From Semisulcospira habei (Eukaryota; Mollusca; Gastropoda; Semisulcospiridae): a stretch of 64,000 nt of DNA. Numbering within the stretch: the first letter of the stretch is position 1; each line of letters begins with the position of its first letter. The stretch is from positions 160,945,260-161,009,259 of the forward strand of contig BTPG01000003.1 in NCBI GenBank assembly GCA_036245525.1. The letters run 5' to 3'. The notes beneath the pieces are model-generated. The model was not told the origin of the DNA, ran no database searches, and saw only the letters and a list, made by a program, of their open reading frames with translations. Below, in pieces: positions 43,456-53,916 of the stretch. The translations under genes and the position numbers were made by a program.

Positions 43456-45261
43456 CTACCACCCTGTCCTACTCAAAAAGTCAGCAGGAACATTTACTTT
43501 ACCGGCTATGCTTTCCACTCTAATGGAAAATGGCTGCAACTGCAAAGCCCACCTCATCAGTCGACTGTTTGTGGATTTAGCTTGTTGCAAGTACTGCAAT
43601 GGTCTATGGTCGGTCTGTACGACGAATGTCCTACCATACAGATACTGACGGAATTTTTGAATTCCCCACACGATTGCAAGACACTCCTTTTCGATGGTGG
43701 AGTAGTTACGCTCTGCTTTGGATAGTTTCTTGCTCGCGCATGCAACAGGCTGTAAACCGTTACCATGGTCCTGACATAATACGGCTCCTACACCCCCTTC
43801 GGACGCATCTGTCTGCAACACGAAGAGACGATCGAAGTCTGGCAATGAGCACACAGGACCTGAACACAGTCGCGCCTTCAGCGTCTCAAATGCTGTCTCA
43901 CATGCATCGTTCCAACCGATCTGTCCAGTTTTCCCTCCCTTGGTCAGGTCGGTTAGTGGGGCTGCTATGGCCGCAAAGTTAGGAACGAACCGGCGGTAAT
44001 AATTTGCCAACCCAAGAAACGATCTGACTTGTTTCTTTGTTCGTGGTCGCGGCGCGTCTTTTATCCGCTGCATCTTGTCTCCCTCTGGTTTTATCTGACC
44101 GTTACCCACTGTATGCCCCAGATATTCCAATTGCTTGAACCCCAAGTAACACTTTGTAGGTCTGGCCGCCAACTGGACCTCTCTTAACCTACCAAAGAGC
44201 TGGGCAATACACTGTAAGTGACGTTCTTTAGTGGAGGAAGCAATCATGACATCGTCCATGAAATTGCTAACTTCCGTCAATCGCAAAGGTTCTAGTAACC
44301 TCCTCATCATTCGGGAAAAGATTGCCCCCGCCGTCTTTAACCCGAAAGGCATTACTTTCCACTGAAATTGCCCTGCCGGTGTGGTGAAAGCAGTTTTCGG
44401 TTTGTCGCTCTCTAACATGGGTACCTGCCAGTAGCCTTTAGCTAGGTCTAACTTACTCAAGTACTTAGCCTTGGACAATAAGGAAAATAGGTACTCCACG
44501 TCAGGCATTGGCTCCGCATCGAACACGACCTTTTGGTTCAGTTTTCTAAAGTCCACGCAAAACCTAACAGTGCCATCTTTCTTCTTCACCAAGACGATCG
44601 GTGAGCTGTATGGGGAATTGGCTCTCTCGATTACTCCCATCTCTAGCATAGCGTCCACTTCGGCTTTGACTACCTCTAGCTGAGAATGAGGTAGAGGATA
44701 TTGCTTCATTCTCACCGGCACTTCATCAGTCAAATGGATTTCACATGAGTCTAGTGTCGTCCTCAACGGATAATCTGTCAAAATATCCTTAAACTGGACA
44801 GTCAGAGCTTCTATACTAGAATGGATCTCTGGACAGTTAGGATCAAGATGGACGTCGGAGGGTCCTTCAGACGCTACTAAAGGAATGGTAGGTACTTCCT
44901 TTACCGCCCTGAATGCCTCTCCCCCCTCATCTTCGTCCTCCTCATCTATCACTACTGTAGCTACTGACACTCGTTCTTGGAACTTTTTCAACAGATTTGC
45001 ATGGTACAGTTTATTTTTACTGCCCACCCGTACCCTGTAGTCACACTCTCCGACTCTCTCTAGAACTTCGAATGGTCCCTGCCAAGCCATCTCCAGCTTG
45101 TTGTGTTTAACTGGAAGTAACAACAAAACCCTGTCTCCTGCATTAAAACTGCGTGGTTTGGCTCTGCGGTCAAAGTGCTGTTTCTGCTTTTTCGACGCTA
45201 GCTTCAAATTCTGTTGCGCTAACCTGCAAGTCTCTTCAATGCGATTCCGTAAATCTACCAC
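43456..45261 (-). CDS. Pol: integrase C-terminus, reverse transcriptase, RNase H
   Basis: The frame is 601 codons; its first codon is GTG and the true reading enters from upstream. Residues 1-95 resemble the integrase tail with the GPF/Y motif (MAWQGPFEVLERVG, then YHANLLKKF). RT follows, with VDFRKLN (about 236-242), LDLAKGYW (271-278) and the active site FMDD (about 334, instead of the usual YxDD). RNase H has LQTDASEGGVGAVL, IEKECLAIVWGIQKF and TDHRPLQYL. It ends FLSRTGW. RT and RNase H look intact. No integrase core (D,D35E) remains anywhere in the element. Confidence 0.88.
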   Translation of the reverse strand: MVDLRNRIEETCRLAQQNLKLASKKQKQHFDRRAKPRSFNAGDRVLLLLPVKHNKLEMAWQGPFEVLERVGECDYRVRVGSKNKLYHANLLKKFQERVSVATVVIDEEDEDEGGEAFRAVKEVPTIPLVASEGPSDVHLDPNCPEIHSSIEALTVQFKDILTDYPLRTTLDSCEIHLTDEVPVRMKQYPLPHSQLEVVKAEVDAMLEMGVIERANSPYSSPIVLVKKKDGTVRFCVDFRKLNQKVVFDAEPMPDVEYLFSLLSKAKYLSKLDLAKGYWQVPMLESDKPKTAFTTPAGQFQWKVMPFGLKTAGAIFSRMMRRLLEPLRLTEVSNFMDDVMIASSTKERHLQCIAQLFGRLREVQLAARPTKCYLGFKQLEYLGHTVGNGQIKPEGDKMQRIKDAPRPRTKKQVRSFLGLANYYRRFVPNFAAIAAPLTDLTKGGKTGQIGWNDACETAFETLKARLCSGPVCSLPDFDRLFVLQTDASEGGVGAVLCQDHGNGLQPVACASKKLSKAERNYSTIEKECLAIVWGIQKFRQYLYGRTFVVQTDHRPLQYLQQAKSTNSRLMRWALQLQPFSIRVESIAGKVNVPADFLSRTGW

Positions 45262-45345
45262 TTACTGGCTTGCATCTCTCACCTCTTCTCCCATCTGCTC
45301 TTTCGTCCTGCAAAATTCTATCAGACCCTTCCCTGACGGAATTGC
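45262..45345 (-). pseudogene. Junction of the integrase deletion
   Basis: Between the gag-pro stop and the pol frame, the same frame continues with two stops: KLAEEG stop, then a stretch containing LIEFCRTKEQMGEEVRDASQ, stop, VVDLRNR. TKEQM and EEVRDA look like the region just upstream of the integrase tail. The zinc-binding and catalytic core are therefore missing. Confidence 0.65.
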
Positions 45346-47388
45346 TCAGCCCTCTTCGGCCAACTTCCTAGCGCGAGCTAGAGTTTCGTCCTGGTTCTGC
45401 CACTCTATCAGTTGGGCAGGAGTCACATTGAGATCGGCCTGCTTAACGACTTTAAGCGCGCTCTCTCCCTCCTTTTCCCTCTGAACCTGAGCTCGAGTTT
45501 GGACCGCTGCTGCCATAGCACACTCACTGGCATCGATGGATACGGGACTACGTTTCCCATCTGAAAAAGTCACCCAGTTTCCTAGGATTACGTCTGGTCC
45601 CATGCGCTCCATTACGATAAGTTCGATCGTCCCTCGCACGAATGGGGAATCGATTTCAACCCATGCAGTCGGATACTTATCGGACTTAGTATGGTCGACG
45701 GGATTGACGTCGATGAACCGACCTGTAAGATCCCTGGGTTCTATCCACTTGGCGGCGATCGCACTCATATCCGCGCCGGTATCACGCATGATACGAACTT
45801 CCTTCCCCTTGGCTAATCCCCCACTCCACGGGTCGTAGGGCCGGATCGTCCGCATCCCTACGGTCACGGGCTCTGTCATTACGGCTACTATCTCAGGGGC
45901 AATGGTGACTTGGTTAATTGACGCCTTACTCTGACAGTTCCTTGCTAAGTGCCCTGGTTTGTTACACTTAAAACACAGCCGTTCACCTGTCCCCCTGCCT
46001 GAACTAGCTGGTTCTGCCCTATGTTCTGCTTTGGCCTCAGGGGGTTTATTCGACCCTTTGTCCTTCTTGAACGGCGGACGAATCGGCCCCCCACCCAATG
46101 GACGCGAGACTGCCCGTTTGGTGTCGATATGGAGCTGCGCTAGCTCCGCGGCCTCTTCACCATTTCTAGGACGTTTTTCCCTAACGAACATTTCAAGGTC
46201 TGCGTTCATAATAGCATAAAGTTGCTCAGACAGAAACATGTCTAGCACTTGTTCTACGTCCTCTATGTTCTTATGGGCTAAAGTGAACCAACGCTTGACT
46301 GAGGTCTTTAACCTAACGAAAAACTGGGGAAACGTTTCGAGACTCTCCTTTTTAGCTTCGCGAAACTGGCGTCTGTAATATTCAGCGTCACGCCTGAATC
46401 TTCTCAGTAAGGTCTCCCTCACCACCTCAAAATCTTTCCCTTGCTCTACGGTCAGCCTAAGGTATGCATCACGGGCCTCCCCCTGCAATAGAGGTGCTAA
46501 CCTGATCCCCCATACCTCTTTCGGCCACCCCTGGGTTTCGGCTACTCTCTCAAAGAGCTGAAGGTAAGATTCCACATCTTCCTTATCCTCTAACGGACGC
46601 ATCTTGAGCGAGTAATGATGACTAGACTCCGTAACTGACTTCTTTTCCGACGCTGCTAACTGTAATTTGAGCCGCGTCTCGGCCGCGACGAGCTCTTCTT
46701 TCCGTGCTAGTTCCGCGGCAGCTAGCTTACGTTCGGTCAATGCTAAGTCATCCCTCCTAGCCTGCTCGGCCGCGACGAGCTCTTCTTTCCGTGCTTGTTC
46801 CGCGGCAGCTAGCTTACGTTCGGTCAATGCTAAGTCATCCCGCCTAGCCCGCTCAGCCGCCTCACGGTCTAGGTCACGTTCCCGTTTTTCTTCCTCTCTC
46901 CTAACTTTGGACAGGATGAACTGGGTTAGAGCTCCCCCACTAAGTCCTAGGCCCTCTCCTATCACTTTATACTGCTCGTATGGGTTTACCATCACCCCCA
47001 ACCCCTCTTTACTTTCCTGATCCCTACTGGGTGTCAGTCCTGCTGCAGTGAGAGTACGGGTAAGGGTACTCACCACCGTTTCCTTCCGAGAAGGAGTGGC
47101 CAAAGTGGCTCCTCTCTCTCCTGGACCCTCATCCCCTGCACCACCACCCTCGGACTCAGGGTCGTGCCCCGACGTGGCACGGGTGGCCCTGGTATCCCGT
47201 TTAGGGGGCATCCTGATGTGGGTGTCCCGGAGGCAGCAACGACAACTGCCCCCCAGCAGGACCCCTGTCAAAGAAAAAATAAAACAAATAAATACACAGA
47301 ATACAAACAACGAATAAGGACTAGACAGCGACAGGAGCCGAAGGGTCCTCACCACTCGGTACCTGAGTAATGAGAGGCAACCACTCAT
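45346..47388 (-). CDS. Gag-protease with zinc knuckle
   Basis: The frame is 680 codons. The likely start is Met60 (47211, MPPKRDTRATR). In order: an acidic N-terminus; a coiled coil with a 29-residue tandem repeat (about 180-235); a gag core (YLQLFERVAETQGWP, LLRRFRRDAEYY); a CCHC knuckle CFKCNKPGHLARNC (472-485); and an aspartic protease motif DTGA (536-539). It ends in WQNQDETLARARKLAEEG, which in relatives leads into integrase. Confidence 0.88.
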   Translation of the reverse strand: MSGCLSLLRYRVVRTLRLLSLSSPYSLFVFCVFICFIFSLTGVLLGGSCRCCLRDTHIRMPPKRDTRATRATSGHDPESEGGGAGDEGPGERGATLATPSRKETVVSTLTRTLTAAGLTPSRDQESKEGLGVMVNPYEQYKVIGEGLGLSGGALTQFILSKVRREEEKRERDLDREAAERARRDDLALTERKLAAAEQARKEELVAAEQARRDDLALTERKLAAAELARKEELVAAETRLKLQLAASEKKSVTESSHHYSLKMRPLEDKEDVESYLQLFERVAETQGWPKEVWGIRLAPLLQGEARDAYLRLTVEQGKDFEVVRETLLRRFRRDAEYYRRQFREAKKESLETFPQFFVRLKTSVKRWFTLAHKNIEDVEQVLDMFLSEQLYAIMNADLEMFVREKRPRNGEEAAELAQLHIDTKRAVSRPLGGGPIRPPFKKDKGSNKPPEAKAEHRAEPASSGRGTGERLCFKCNKPGHLARNCQSKASINQVTIAPEIVAVMTEPVTVGMRTIRPYDPWSGGLAKGKEVRIMRDTGADMSAIAAKWIEPRDLTGRFIDVNPVDHTKSDKYPTAWVEIDSPFVRGTIELIVMERMGPDVILGNWVTFSDGKRSPVSIDASECAMAAAVQTRAQVQREKEGESALKVVKQADLNVTPAQLIEWQNQDETLARARKLAEEG
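46681..46854 (-). repeat. 87-bp tandem duplication in gag
   Basis: Two near-identical units start GGCCGCGACGAGC at 46681 and 46768. They keep frame and duplicate a 29-residue coiled-coil segment. Confidence 0.85.
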
Positions 47389-47559
47389 GCCACCCCCCGT
47401 TTATACGCACTGCACTCTCTGGCCGTGGCCCCTGGCGCAATACGCCCCCACTCCCGCCAACCGCCCGCTAAATCTTACTCGTACCACAACACGAACAAAC
47501 GGTCACTGGCGCACAAAAATACCCTAATCTACCTAATCCGTTACCTCCCCCTAATCCTT

Positions 47560-47577
47560 ATCCCACCGCTGCCACCA
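47560..47577 (-). promoter_or_regulatory. Primer binding site, tRNA-Leu type
   Basis: The minus strand reads TGGTGGCAGCGGTGGGAT, complementary to the 3' end of eukaryotic tRNA-Leu(AAG) including CCA. It originally lay four bases from the 5' LTR; a DNA element now separates them. Confidence 0.8.
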
Positions 47578-48292
47578 AATATGCAGAGATGTTTACCCTT
47601 ACGATTTTGGAGTAATTTCTTACGATTTTTGGCATAGATTACGCCACTACGATTTTTTTCACACTATTACAATTATTTAAAACAAAAACTACGATTTTTG
47701 AAATCATATTCCAATCCGCTTTTTTTCTTAGAAAGTGATCAAACAAAATCCTACTTCAAAACATAACTGGGTCCATGACCAGATCCAACATTAGTACATA
47801 AAATAATAATTTATATGATTTCCTAATTTATCATTAATATTAGTTGCCTTTTAAATCTAGAAATAAAGTAAATGTAGGAGTTATTCAAATTAAAACAATA
47901 ACAAGGGGAGTAATCACACTAGGACAATTTGCTCGATTACGTCCCTTTACTTAAACCAACCTGTCAGTGTCTGCTTTCCCTTGGTTGGACCTAAGTGCAA
48001 TGATCAGAAAATTTTGCAATGTGCAAGTTTAAAAAAAAATTAAGTGGAGGAGGGGGGGGGGGCGCCCAACCATTATTTAACCCATTACAGAGATGTGCAA
48101 ACTATATGCAGTATATGTGTTCTGGTCAGTGATGTGTGTGTGTGTGTCATTTTTATTTTTGCGCACGTGCTAATATAAAAGGCACAATATAAAAAACAGT
48201 GCAGAAATAATAGGTAGTAATAGTATTACTGAAATTTTAATAGTATTACTGAAATTTCAAATAGCTAATACTGAAACTTCAAATTGAGGGTA

Positions 48293-51200
48293 CTTACTTT
48301 ACTTACTTACGCCTGTCACCCCTACCCGGGTATAGGCCGTCGACGAGAGACCTCCAGCAACTCCTGTCCTGTGCTTCTCCTTCGATTCTACTCCAGGTGG
48401 TTCCCAGTCTCTTGATGTCTGCTTGGAGGTCTCGACGCCAGGAGTTTCTCGACCTACCTCTTTTCCTCTTTCCCTGGGGGTTCCATGACAATGCCTGCCT
48501 AGTGATACTGGAAGCTGGCTTTCTCAGACTGTGACCGATCCATCCCCATCTTCTTCGCCCAATTTCATTCTCTGCTGTTATCTGCTCTGTTCTCTCCCAG
48601 AGTCTGACGTTGCTGATCTTCTCTGGCCAGTGGATTTTCAAAATTCTTCTAAGGCAACTGTTCATGAAGGTCTGTACTCTGTTGACTGTGGTTTTTGTCA
48701 ATCTCCAAGTCTCTGCTCCATATAGGAGAACTGCTTTTACATTGGAGTTGAAAATCCGGACTTTGGTGTGCTGTGACAGCTCTCTGGAACTCCACACTTT
48801 TTTCAACTGGAGAAAGGCTGCTCTGGCTTTACCGATTCGTGCTCTGACATCTGCATCAGTGCCGCCTTTTTTGTCTATGATGCTCCCGAGATAGGTGAAG
48901 GACTCCACCTCCTCCAACGGGGTGCCAGCAAGCAAGACTGGTTCTTCCCTGGTTGCGTTCAGCCTCATTGTCTTTGTTTTCTGTTTGTGAATGGTGAGGC
49001 CCACTTGGGACGAGATGTCAGCAAGCCTCGTGGTCTTGTCCTGCATTTGTTGATGAGTGTGGGACAGTAATGCCAAGTCGTCTGCAAAATCAAGGTCGTC
49101 AAGCTGTGTCCACAGTGTCCACTGTATTCCACTTCGTCTGTGCTCTGTGGTCATCTTCATGACCCAGTCTATGGCCAGTAGGAAGAGGAACGGAGACAGC
49201 AGACACCCCTGCCTGACACCAGTTCTGACCTGGAGCTCTCTGGTGAACTGCCCTTCGTGGATCACGCGACATGTCATGCCATCATAGCTGCTCTTGATCA
49301 GGCGGACGAGCTTTGTGGGTACACCGTAGTGTCGTAGGAGTTTCCACAGAGTCTCTCGGTCCACGCTGTCAAATGCTTTCTCATAATCCACAAAGTTGAC
49401 ATACAGCGGGGAGCTCCACTCCAGAGACTGTTCCACGATGATGCGGAGAGTGGCGATCTGGTCTGTACATGATCGGTTCTTCCTGAATCCTGCTTGCTGG
49501 TCTCTCAGCTGGGGGTCAACGGAGCTCTTCATTCTCTCTAGGATGATCCTGTTGAAGACCTTTCCTGGTACTGACAGCAAGGTGATTCCTCTGTAGTTGG
49601 AACACTTGCTGAGGTCGCCTTTCTTGGGAAGCTTGATTAGGTACCCCTCCTTCCAGTCAGCTGGCATCACCTCCTCTTCCCAGATCTTTCCAAACAGTGG
49701 GTACAGCATCTCAACTGTTGTCTCTAGGTCTGCTTTCAGAGACTCCGCTGGGATGCCATCTGGCCCTGCTGCTTTTCCATTCTTCAAAAATGCCACTGCT
49801 TTTCTGATCTCTTCTCGGCTGGGTCTGTCACAGCTGATGGGTAGGTCGGTCTCTGCCGGCTGGATGTCAGGGGGGTCGGGTGGGCTAGGTCTGTTCAGTA
49901 ACTCTTCAAAATACTCGGCCCATCTGTCGAGTTGGTCTGCTCTGTCTGCAATAGGCTTGCCTTCTTTGTCTTTTACTGGTCTTTCTGTATGGCCATACTT
50001 ACCCGACAATCTTCTGGTAATGTCGTAGAGCTGTTTCATGTTGCCGCTGCCTGCTGCCTTTTCTGCCTCTGCTGCCAGGCTGTCTGTGTAGGCCCTCTTG
50101 TCTGCCCTGATACTCCTCTTCACCTCGCGGTTGGCTTCCGAGTATTCCCCCTGTGCCCTTACTTTGGCTGCTCTCGTGCGACTGTTGTTGACCGCTGCTT
50201 TCTTCTGCTTCCTCGCTTCTATCTTCTTCAGGGTCTGTGCCGACAGCCAGTCCTTGTGGTGGTGTTTCCTGAACCCTACAGTGTCTTTGCAGGTTGAGTT
50301 CAGCGCCTCTCTAACTGCCTTCCACTGCTGCTCTGTGGTGACCGCCTCCTCTTCATTTACTAGCTCCTGTAGCGCTTGAAACCGGTTGGACAGCACCAGT
50401 TTGAACTCTTCTCTAACTCCAGTTTCTCTCAGGAGGCCTACATTATAGCGCTGTCTTCTTGTTGTCTCTGTGCGGCTTTTCTTTAGCTTGAGCTTCATTC
50501 TTAAGGTAAGCAGATGGTGGTCTGAGGCGACATCTGCTCCCCTCCTCACTCGAACATCTTGAAGGGATCTTCTAAATTTCTTGCTAATGCAGATATGGTC
50601 TATTTGGTTCTCTGTTGTATGGTCTGGTGAGACCCAAGTTGCTTTGTGTATTCTTCTGTGTGGGAAGATGCTGCCTCCAATGACAAGTCGGTTTAGAGCA
50701 CAAAAGTCTACAAACCTCTCCCCGTTCTCACTCATCTCCGAGCCTAGTCCCTGTCTCCCCATCACCTCTTCGTATCCGGTGTTGTCCTCCCCTATTTTGG
50801 CATTAAAATCGCCCATGACGATGGTGATGTCTCGCTCCGCACATTTGTCCACGGCACTCTGGTGTCGGTTGTAGAACTCTTGTTTCTCTTCCTCGTCACT
50901 GTCATTGGTGGGCGCATAACACTGGATGACGTTCAGCTTGAGCTTTTTCTTGGTTCTAAAGGCTGCTGTTATAATTCTTGGCCCAAGAGGTTCCCAGCCC
51001 ATCAGCGCTCTCTGTGCCACTGGTGATAGCATGAGTGCTACTCCTTCTGTATGGGGGGCATTCTCCTCTTCATGACCTGAATACAGAATCATCTCCCCAC
51101 TTAACAGCCTTTTTTGGCCAGACTGCGTCCATCTGGCTTCACTGATGCCTAGCAGGGAAAGGTTGTACTTTTGCATTTCCGCTGCTATCTGGGCGGCCTT

Positions 51201-51596
51201 GCCGCTCTGGTACATGGTCTTGACGTTCCATGTGCCCATGGTTGTATCCCTGGATAGAGAGAGGCGGCTCGGTCCTGTGGCTTCCGAAGACTTCCGGCTT
51301 TCACCACAGGACGTCATAAGTCTTCTAGTAGAAGAACCTTCCTCCTCCAGGAAAGGAATTACTGTTAGTCTTTTCGTCGGCGTTTTTGTAGCTATTTCCT
51401 TTTTTGCAGGGTGGGGAAGCTACCCCCACGCCCAACCCCCTTACTAGAAGGACCAGGGGTTTTCTGTCGGGGTCACCTTTCCTTAGACCATGTTGGTTCA
51501 TGGCACCTTATTTCATTCGGTGCACCCCTCTCACGAGGGACCCCCTATCCACCACCAAGGGGACGCGCCTCAACGCCGTATGGTCCCAGCGCGAGG
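48293..51596 (-). mobile_element. Full-length LINE with 13-bp TSD
   Basis: CAAATTGAGGGTA flanks it at 48280-48292 and 51597-51609. The 5' UTR is about 51596-51318, and the tail is a short TAAG repeat on the minus strand. The single ORF is intact. Confidence 0.9.
48303..51317 (-). CDS. LINE endonuclease-reverse transcriptase, intact
   Basis: The frame is 1004 codons. The N-terminal APE-type endonuclease has TWNVKTM, SEARW, MGDFNAKIGED and SDHHLLTLR. A linker with GKAAGPDGIPAE leads into RT motifs: NYRGITLLSVPGKVF, DQQAGFRKNRSCTDQI, VDYEKAFDSVDR, GVRQGCLLSP, the catalytic LDFADDLALL (about residue 742) and FTYLGSIIDKKGG. The C-terminal region has RRRWGWIGHSLRK and GKRKRGRSRNSWRRDLQ. The product would nick DNA and copy its RNA at the target. 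It looks intact and possibly competent; the clade is not certain (RTE-like is my guess). Confidence 0.93.
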   Translation of the reverse strand: MTSCGESRKSSEATGPSRLSLSRDTTMGTWNVKTMYQSGKAAQIAAEMQKYNLSLLGISEARWTQSGQKRLLSGEMILYSGHEEENAPHTEGVALMLSPVAQRALMGWEPLGPRIITAAFRTKKKLKLNVIQCYAPTNDSDEEEKQEFYNRHQSAVDKCAERDITIVMGDFNAKIGEDNTGYEEVMGRQGLGSEMSENGERFVDFCALNRLVIGGSIFPHRRIHKATWVSPDHTTENQIDHICISKKFRRSLQDVRVRRGADVASDHHLLTLRMKLKLKKSRTETTRRQRYNVGLLRETGVREEFKLVLSNRFQALQELVNEEEAVTTEQQWKAVREALNSTCKDTVGFRKHHHKDWLSAQTLKKIEARKQKKAAVNNSRTRAAKVRAQGEYSEANREVKRSIRADKRAYTDSLAAEAEKAAGSGNMKQLYDITRRLSGKYGHTERPVKDKEGKPIADRADQLDRWAEYFEELLNRPSPPDPPDIQPAETDLPISCDRPSREEIRKAVAFLKNGKAAGPDGIPAESLKADLETTVEMLYPLFGKIWEEEVMPADWKEGYLIKLPKKGDLSKCSNYRGITLLSVPGKVFNRIILERMKSSVDPQLRDQQAGFRKNRSCTDQIATLRIIVEQSLEWSSPLYVNFVDYEKAFDSVDRETLWKLLRHYGVPTKLVRLIKSSYDGMTCRVIHEGQFTRELQVRTGVRQGCLLSPFLFLLAIDWVMKMTTEHRRSGIQWTLWTQLDDLDFADDLALLSHTHQQMQDKTTRLADISSQVGLTIHKQKTKTMRLNATREEPVLLAGTPLEEVESFTYLGSIIDKKGGTDADVRARIGKARAAFLQLKKVWSSRELSQHTKVRIFNSNVKAVLLYGAETWRLTKTTVNRVQTFMNSCLRRILKIHWPEKISNVRLWERTEQITAENEIGRRRWGWIGHSLRKPASSITRQALSWNPQGKRKRGRSRNSWRRDLQADIKRLGTTWSRIEGEAQDRSCWRSLVDGLYPGRGDRRK

Positions 51597-52987
51597 CAAA
51601 TTGAGGGTAGGCATGCCTGAATTAACACAGTGATTTTTTTTTCTTTTCACTTGTATCTCATTTCGAGTGCAAATAAAAACTGCAAGGCTTTGTAAGAACT
51701 TGTTGAGTGAGATTGCGCTTGAGAACGATCAAATGTGCTGACAGAAAGCATTACTCTTTTTACCCAAGATTACTCTTTCTGGCATAGCCCATTACTCCAT
51801 TTTTTTTGGGGGGTAAACATCTCTGAATATGTCACGACACGCCTGACGGGGTCAGGGCGCCGTGGACAATGTGAGTGCAGACACTCGAGAAAACCCACCC
51901 ACTCTAAATAACTCACACAACGCCAGTGATAAACAACAACAAATCTTTTATTACCCACTCTTACTCTAACCCCCACCCCAACCCACTAACGCCCCACACA
52001 CTCACACATACCCACGCATGCACTCATAACGTATTAACACTTAAAAAAGATTAACAGGTGAAAATGACTAACAGACGAAAATGACTAACAGGTGAATATG
52101 ACTAACAGACGAAAATGACTAACAGGTGAAAATGACTAATAGACGAAAATGACTAACAGGTGAAAATGACTAATATGGCCAACAGCTATACAAGGCGGGT
52201 AACTTTGTCTCTGTACAGTGTCCTCTGTCCCACACTAGACAGGGTGGCTCGTAACGTACGAGTACTACCCCTACACCACAGAGCACCGTAGCCGCGCCTG
52301 CCCACGCACGCCTGTGACCGACGCGCAGAACGTAGAATCAGCCTGCTGTAGCCCAACGTACTTGTCCAACAGGACCGGCTAGCGAAGGCGTTCCGACTCC
52401 AGATGATGCGTCACCGTTGGTCCTGGATGATGGAGAGATCGAAGAGCGACGAAATCTTCGAAGCCAATCTTCGAAGCCAGTGCACTGGAAAAGGGCGCAT
52501 TGTCAGTCAAAGTGCCAACACAGTTAATTCTGGCCTATTTGACACGCACCTACTCACAAACCACGTGAGTTGTGTCTCGTCTCACCCTAATACCAGCCTT
52601 GGCCATATTAAATATACAATCATGGATATGAAAGCTTCCTATGTACATTCAACATTCACAAGGTCTGCACTATTCCATTACACTAACATTAAGCTAGCAC
52701 AACCACTTTTGTATAATAAAATTGCCACTGCTAAAACCAACATTATCAAAATATCCACATGTACATACAACGATATGAAATAATCACCAGCAACCACCCA
52801 ACGTGACAATCTTATTACATTGCATCTAGGGTTTAATACAAATATATTTGAAAGGATACCCACTTTAATTCATTTTACAACATGGCCCTTTAAATATACT
52901 CACTCGGCGACAGCCGAACATAAACAACTAAATCCGACACCCACCACATTACAACCCAACCTAAAAAACATGGTTAAAGCCTCGATT

Positions 52988-53916
52988 CTCTCTTGGCTTG
53001 ACTTCGCGAACGAAGATTCTATAGGGCTTGCCCACGTCGTCTGCAGGCATTTTCGTGGCTGCGGAGGCCAATCCGGGACAGGCAGGTTCGACCGCAGTGG
53101 CTGCAGGGGAAGGTCTGGTTAGGGTTCTGAGTTACGACAACTCTGTTTTTTCTTCTAAGCCGCTTGTCCTTAAGGTTAGTTCTGCGAGAGTCCTCAAAGG
53201 AGACGGCTGCCTTGTGAATGGTCGAGCGCCAGGTGTCACGGTCCGCAGCAAGCAAAGACCACTGGCGGTGGTCGATTTGGCAGGCACTAAGCGACTTCTT
53301 GAGACCGTCTTTGTATCTCTTCTTTGGTGCCCCTCTGTCTCGGTGTCCAGTGGCGAGCTCGCCGAACAGAGTGATCTTGGGTAGGCGATGATCGTCCATC
53401 CTGGAGACGTGCCCCGCCCAGCGAAGCTGTGTCCGCAGCAGCAAAGCCTCGATGCTCACAGTTTCCGCCTGTTCAAGGACCTCGACGTTGGTGACATAGT
53501 CACTCCAGTGAATGCTGAGGATGGTACGCAGGCAGCGCTGGTGAAAGCGTTCGAGGAGTCGTAGTTGGCTGCGGTAGAGGGCCCAGGACTCGGAACCGTA
53601 CAGCAGGGTGGTGAGGACGACAGCTCTGTACACGCTGATCTTGGTGCCTTTTTTCAGCTGTTGATTGTGCCACACCCGCTTGAATAGTCGCCCGAAAGCA
53701 CTGTTCGCTTTTGCCAGCCTGTTGTCCAGCTCCTTGTCCAGCTTGGCGTCTGACGTGATGATGCAGCCAAGGTAGGTAAACTGGTGTACAGACTTCAGTT
53801 CGGACTCGCCGATGGTGATGTGGGGAGGGCGATGCTCTTCCTTGGGTGCCGGCTGATGAAGGACCTCTGTCTTTTTCAGACTGACCTCAAGTCCAAAGAG
53901 CTGGGCAGCATCGATT
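52988..53916 (-). mobile_element. 5'-truncated LINE in the 5' LTR
   Basis: TCGATT occurs before and at the end of the insertion, and the 3' LTR shows the empty site. On the minus strand it encodes the end of an RT ORF: FTYLGCIITSDAKLDKELDN, LLYGSESWALYRSQ, LRWAGHVSRMDDHRLPK and a terminal zinc finger CSHCGRTCLSRIGLRSHENA. The frame is open over the part checked (218 codons from 53675, extending upstream). Confidence 0.8.
53019..53675 (-). CDS. C-terminal fragment of a LINE RT with zinc finger
   Basis: The frame continues upstream of 53675 without a break toward 53916, so the apparent start (GTG) is arbitrary. The C2H2-like end is typical of some APE-type LINEs. The catalytic RT core is absent, so it is non-functional alone. 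Confidence 0.75.
   Translation of the reverse strand: MWHNQQLKKGTKISVYRAVVLTTLLYGSESWALYRSQLRLLERFHQRCLRTILSIHWSDYVTNVEVLEQAETVSIEALLLRTQLRWAGHVSRMDDHRLPKITLFGELATGHRDRGAPKKRYKDGLKKSLSACQIDHRQWSLLAADRDTWRSTIHKAAVSFEDSRRTNLKDKRLRRKNRVVVTQNPNQTFPCSHCGRTCLSRIGLRSHENACRRRGQAL

Larger units (their letters stand above)
47584..51825. mobile_element. CAGAG...CTCTG element, 6-bp TSD, carrying a LINE
   Basis: TIRs CAGAGATGTTTACCC and GGGTAAACATCTCTG with flanks AATATG on both sides. Own sequence is about 0.93 kb (47584-48292, 51610-51825) and non-coding; the subterminal regions share TGGAGTAAT and GGCATAG. A LINE sits inside. Confidence 0.8.

Noticed and set aside
43599..47317. Plus-strand frames across the LTR element
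   Set aside because: Antisense shadows of gag-protease and RT.
48531..51604. Plus-strand frames across the LINE
   Set aside because: Antisense shadows of the 1004-codon ORF.
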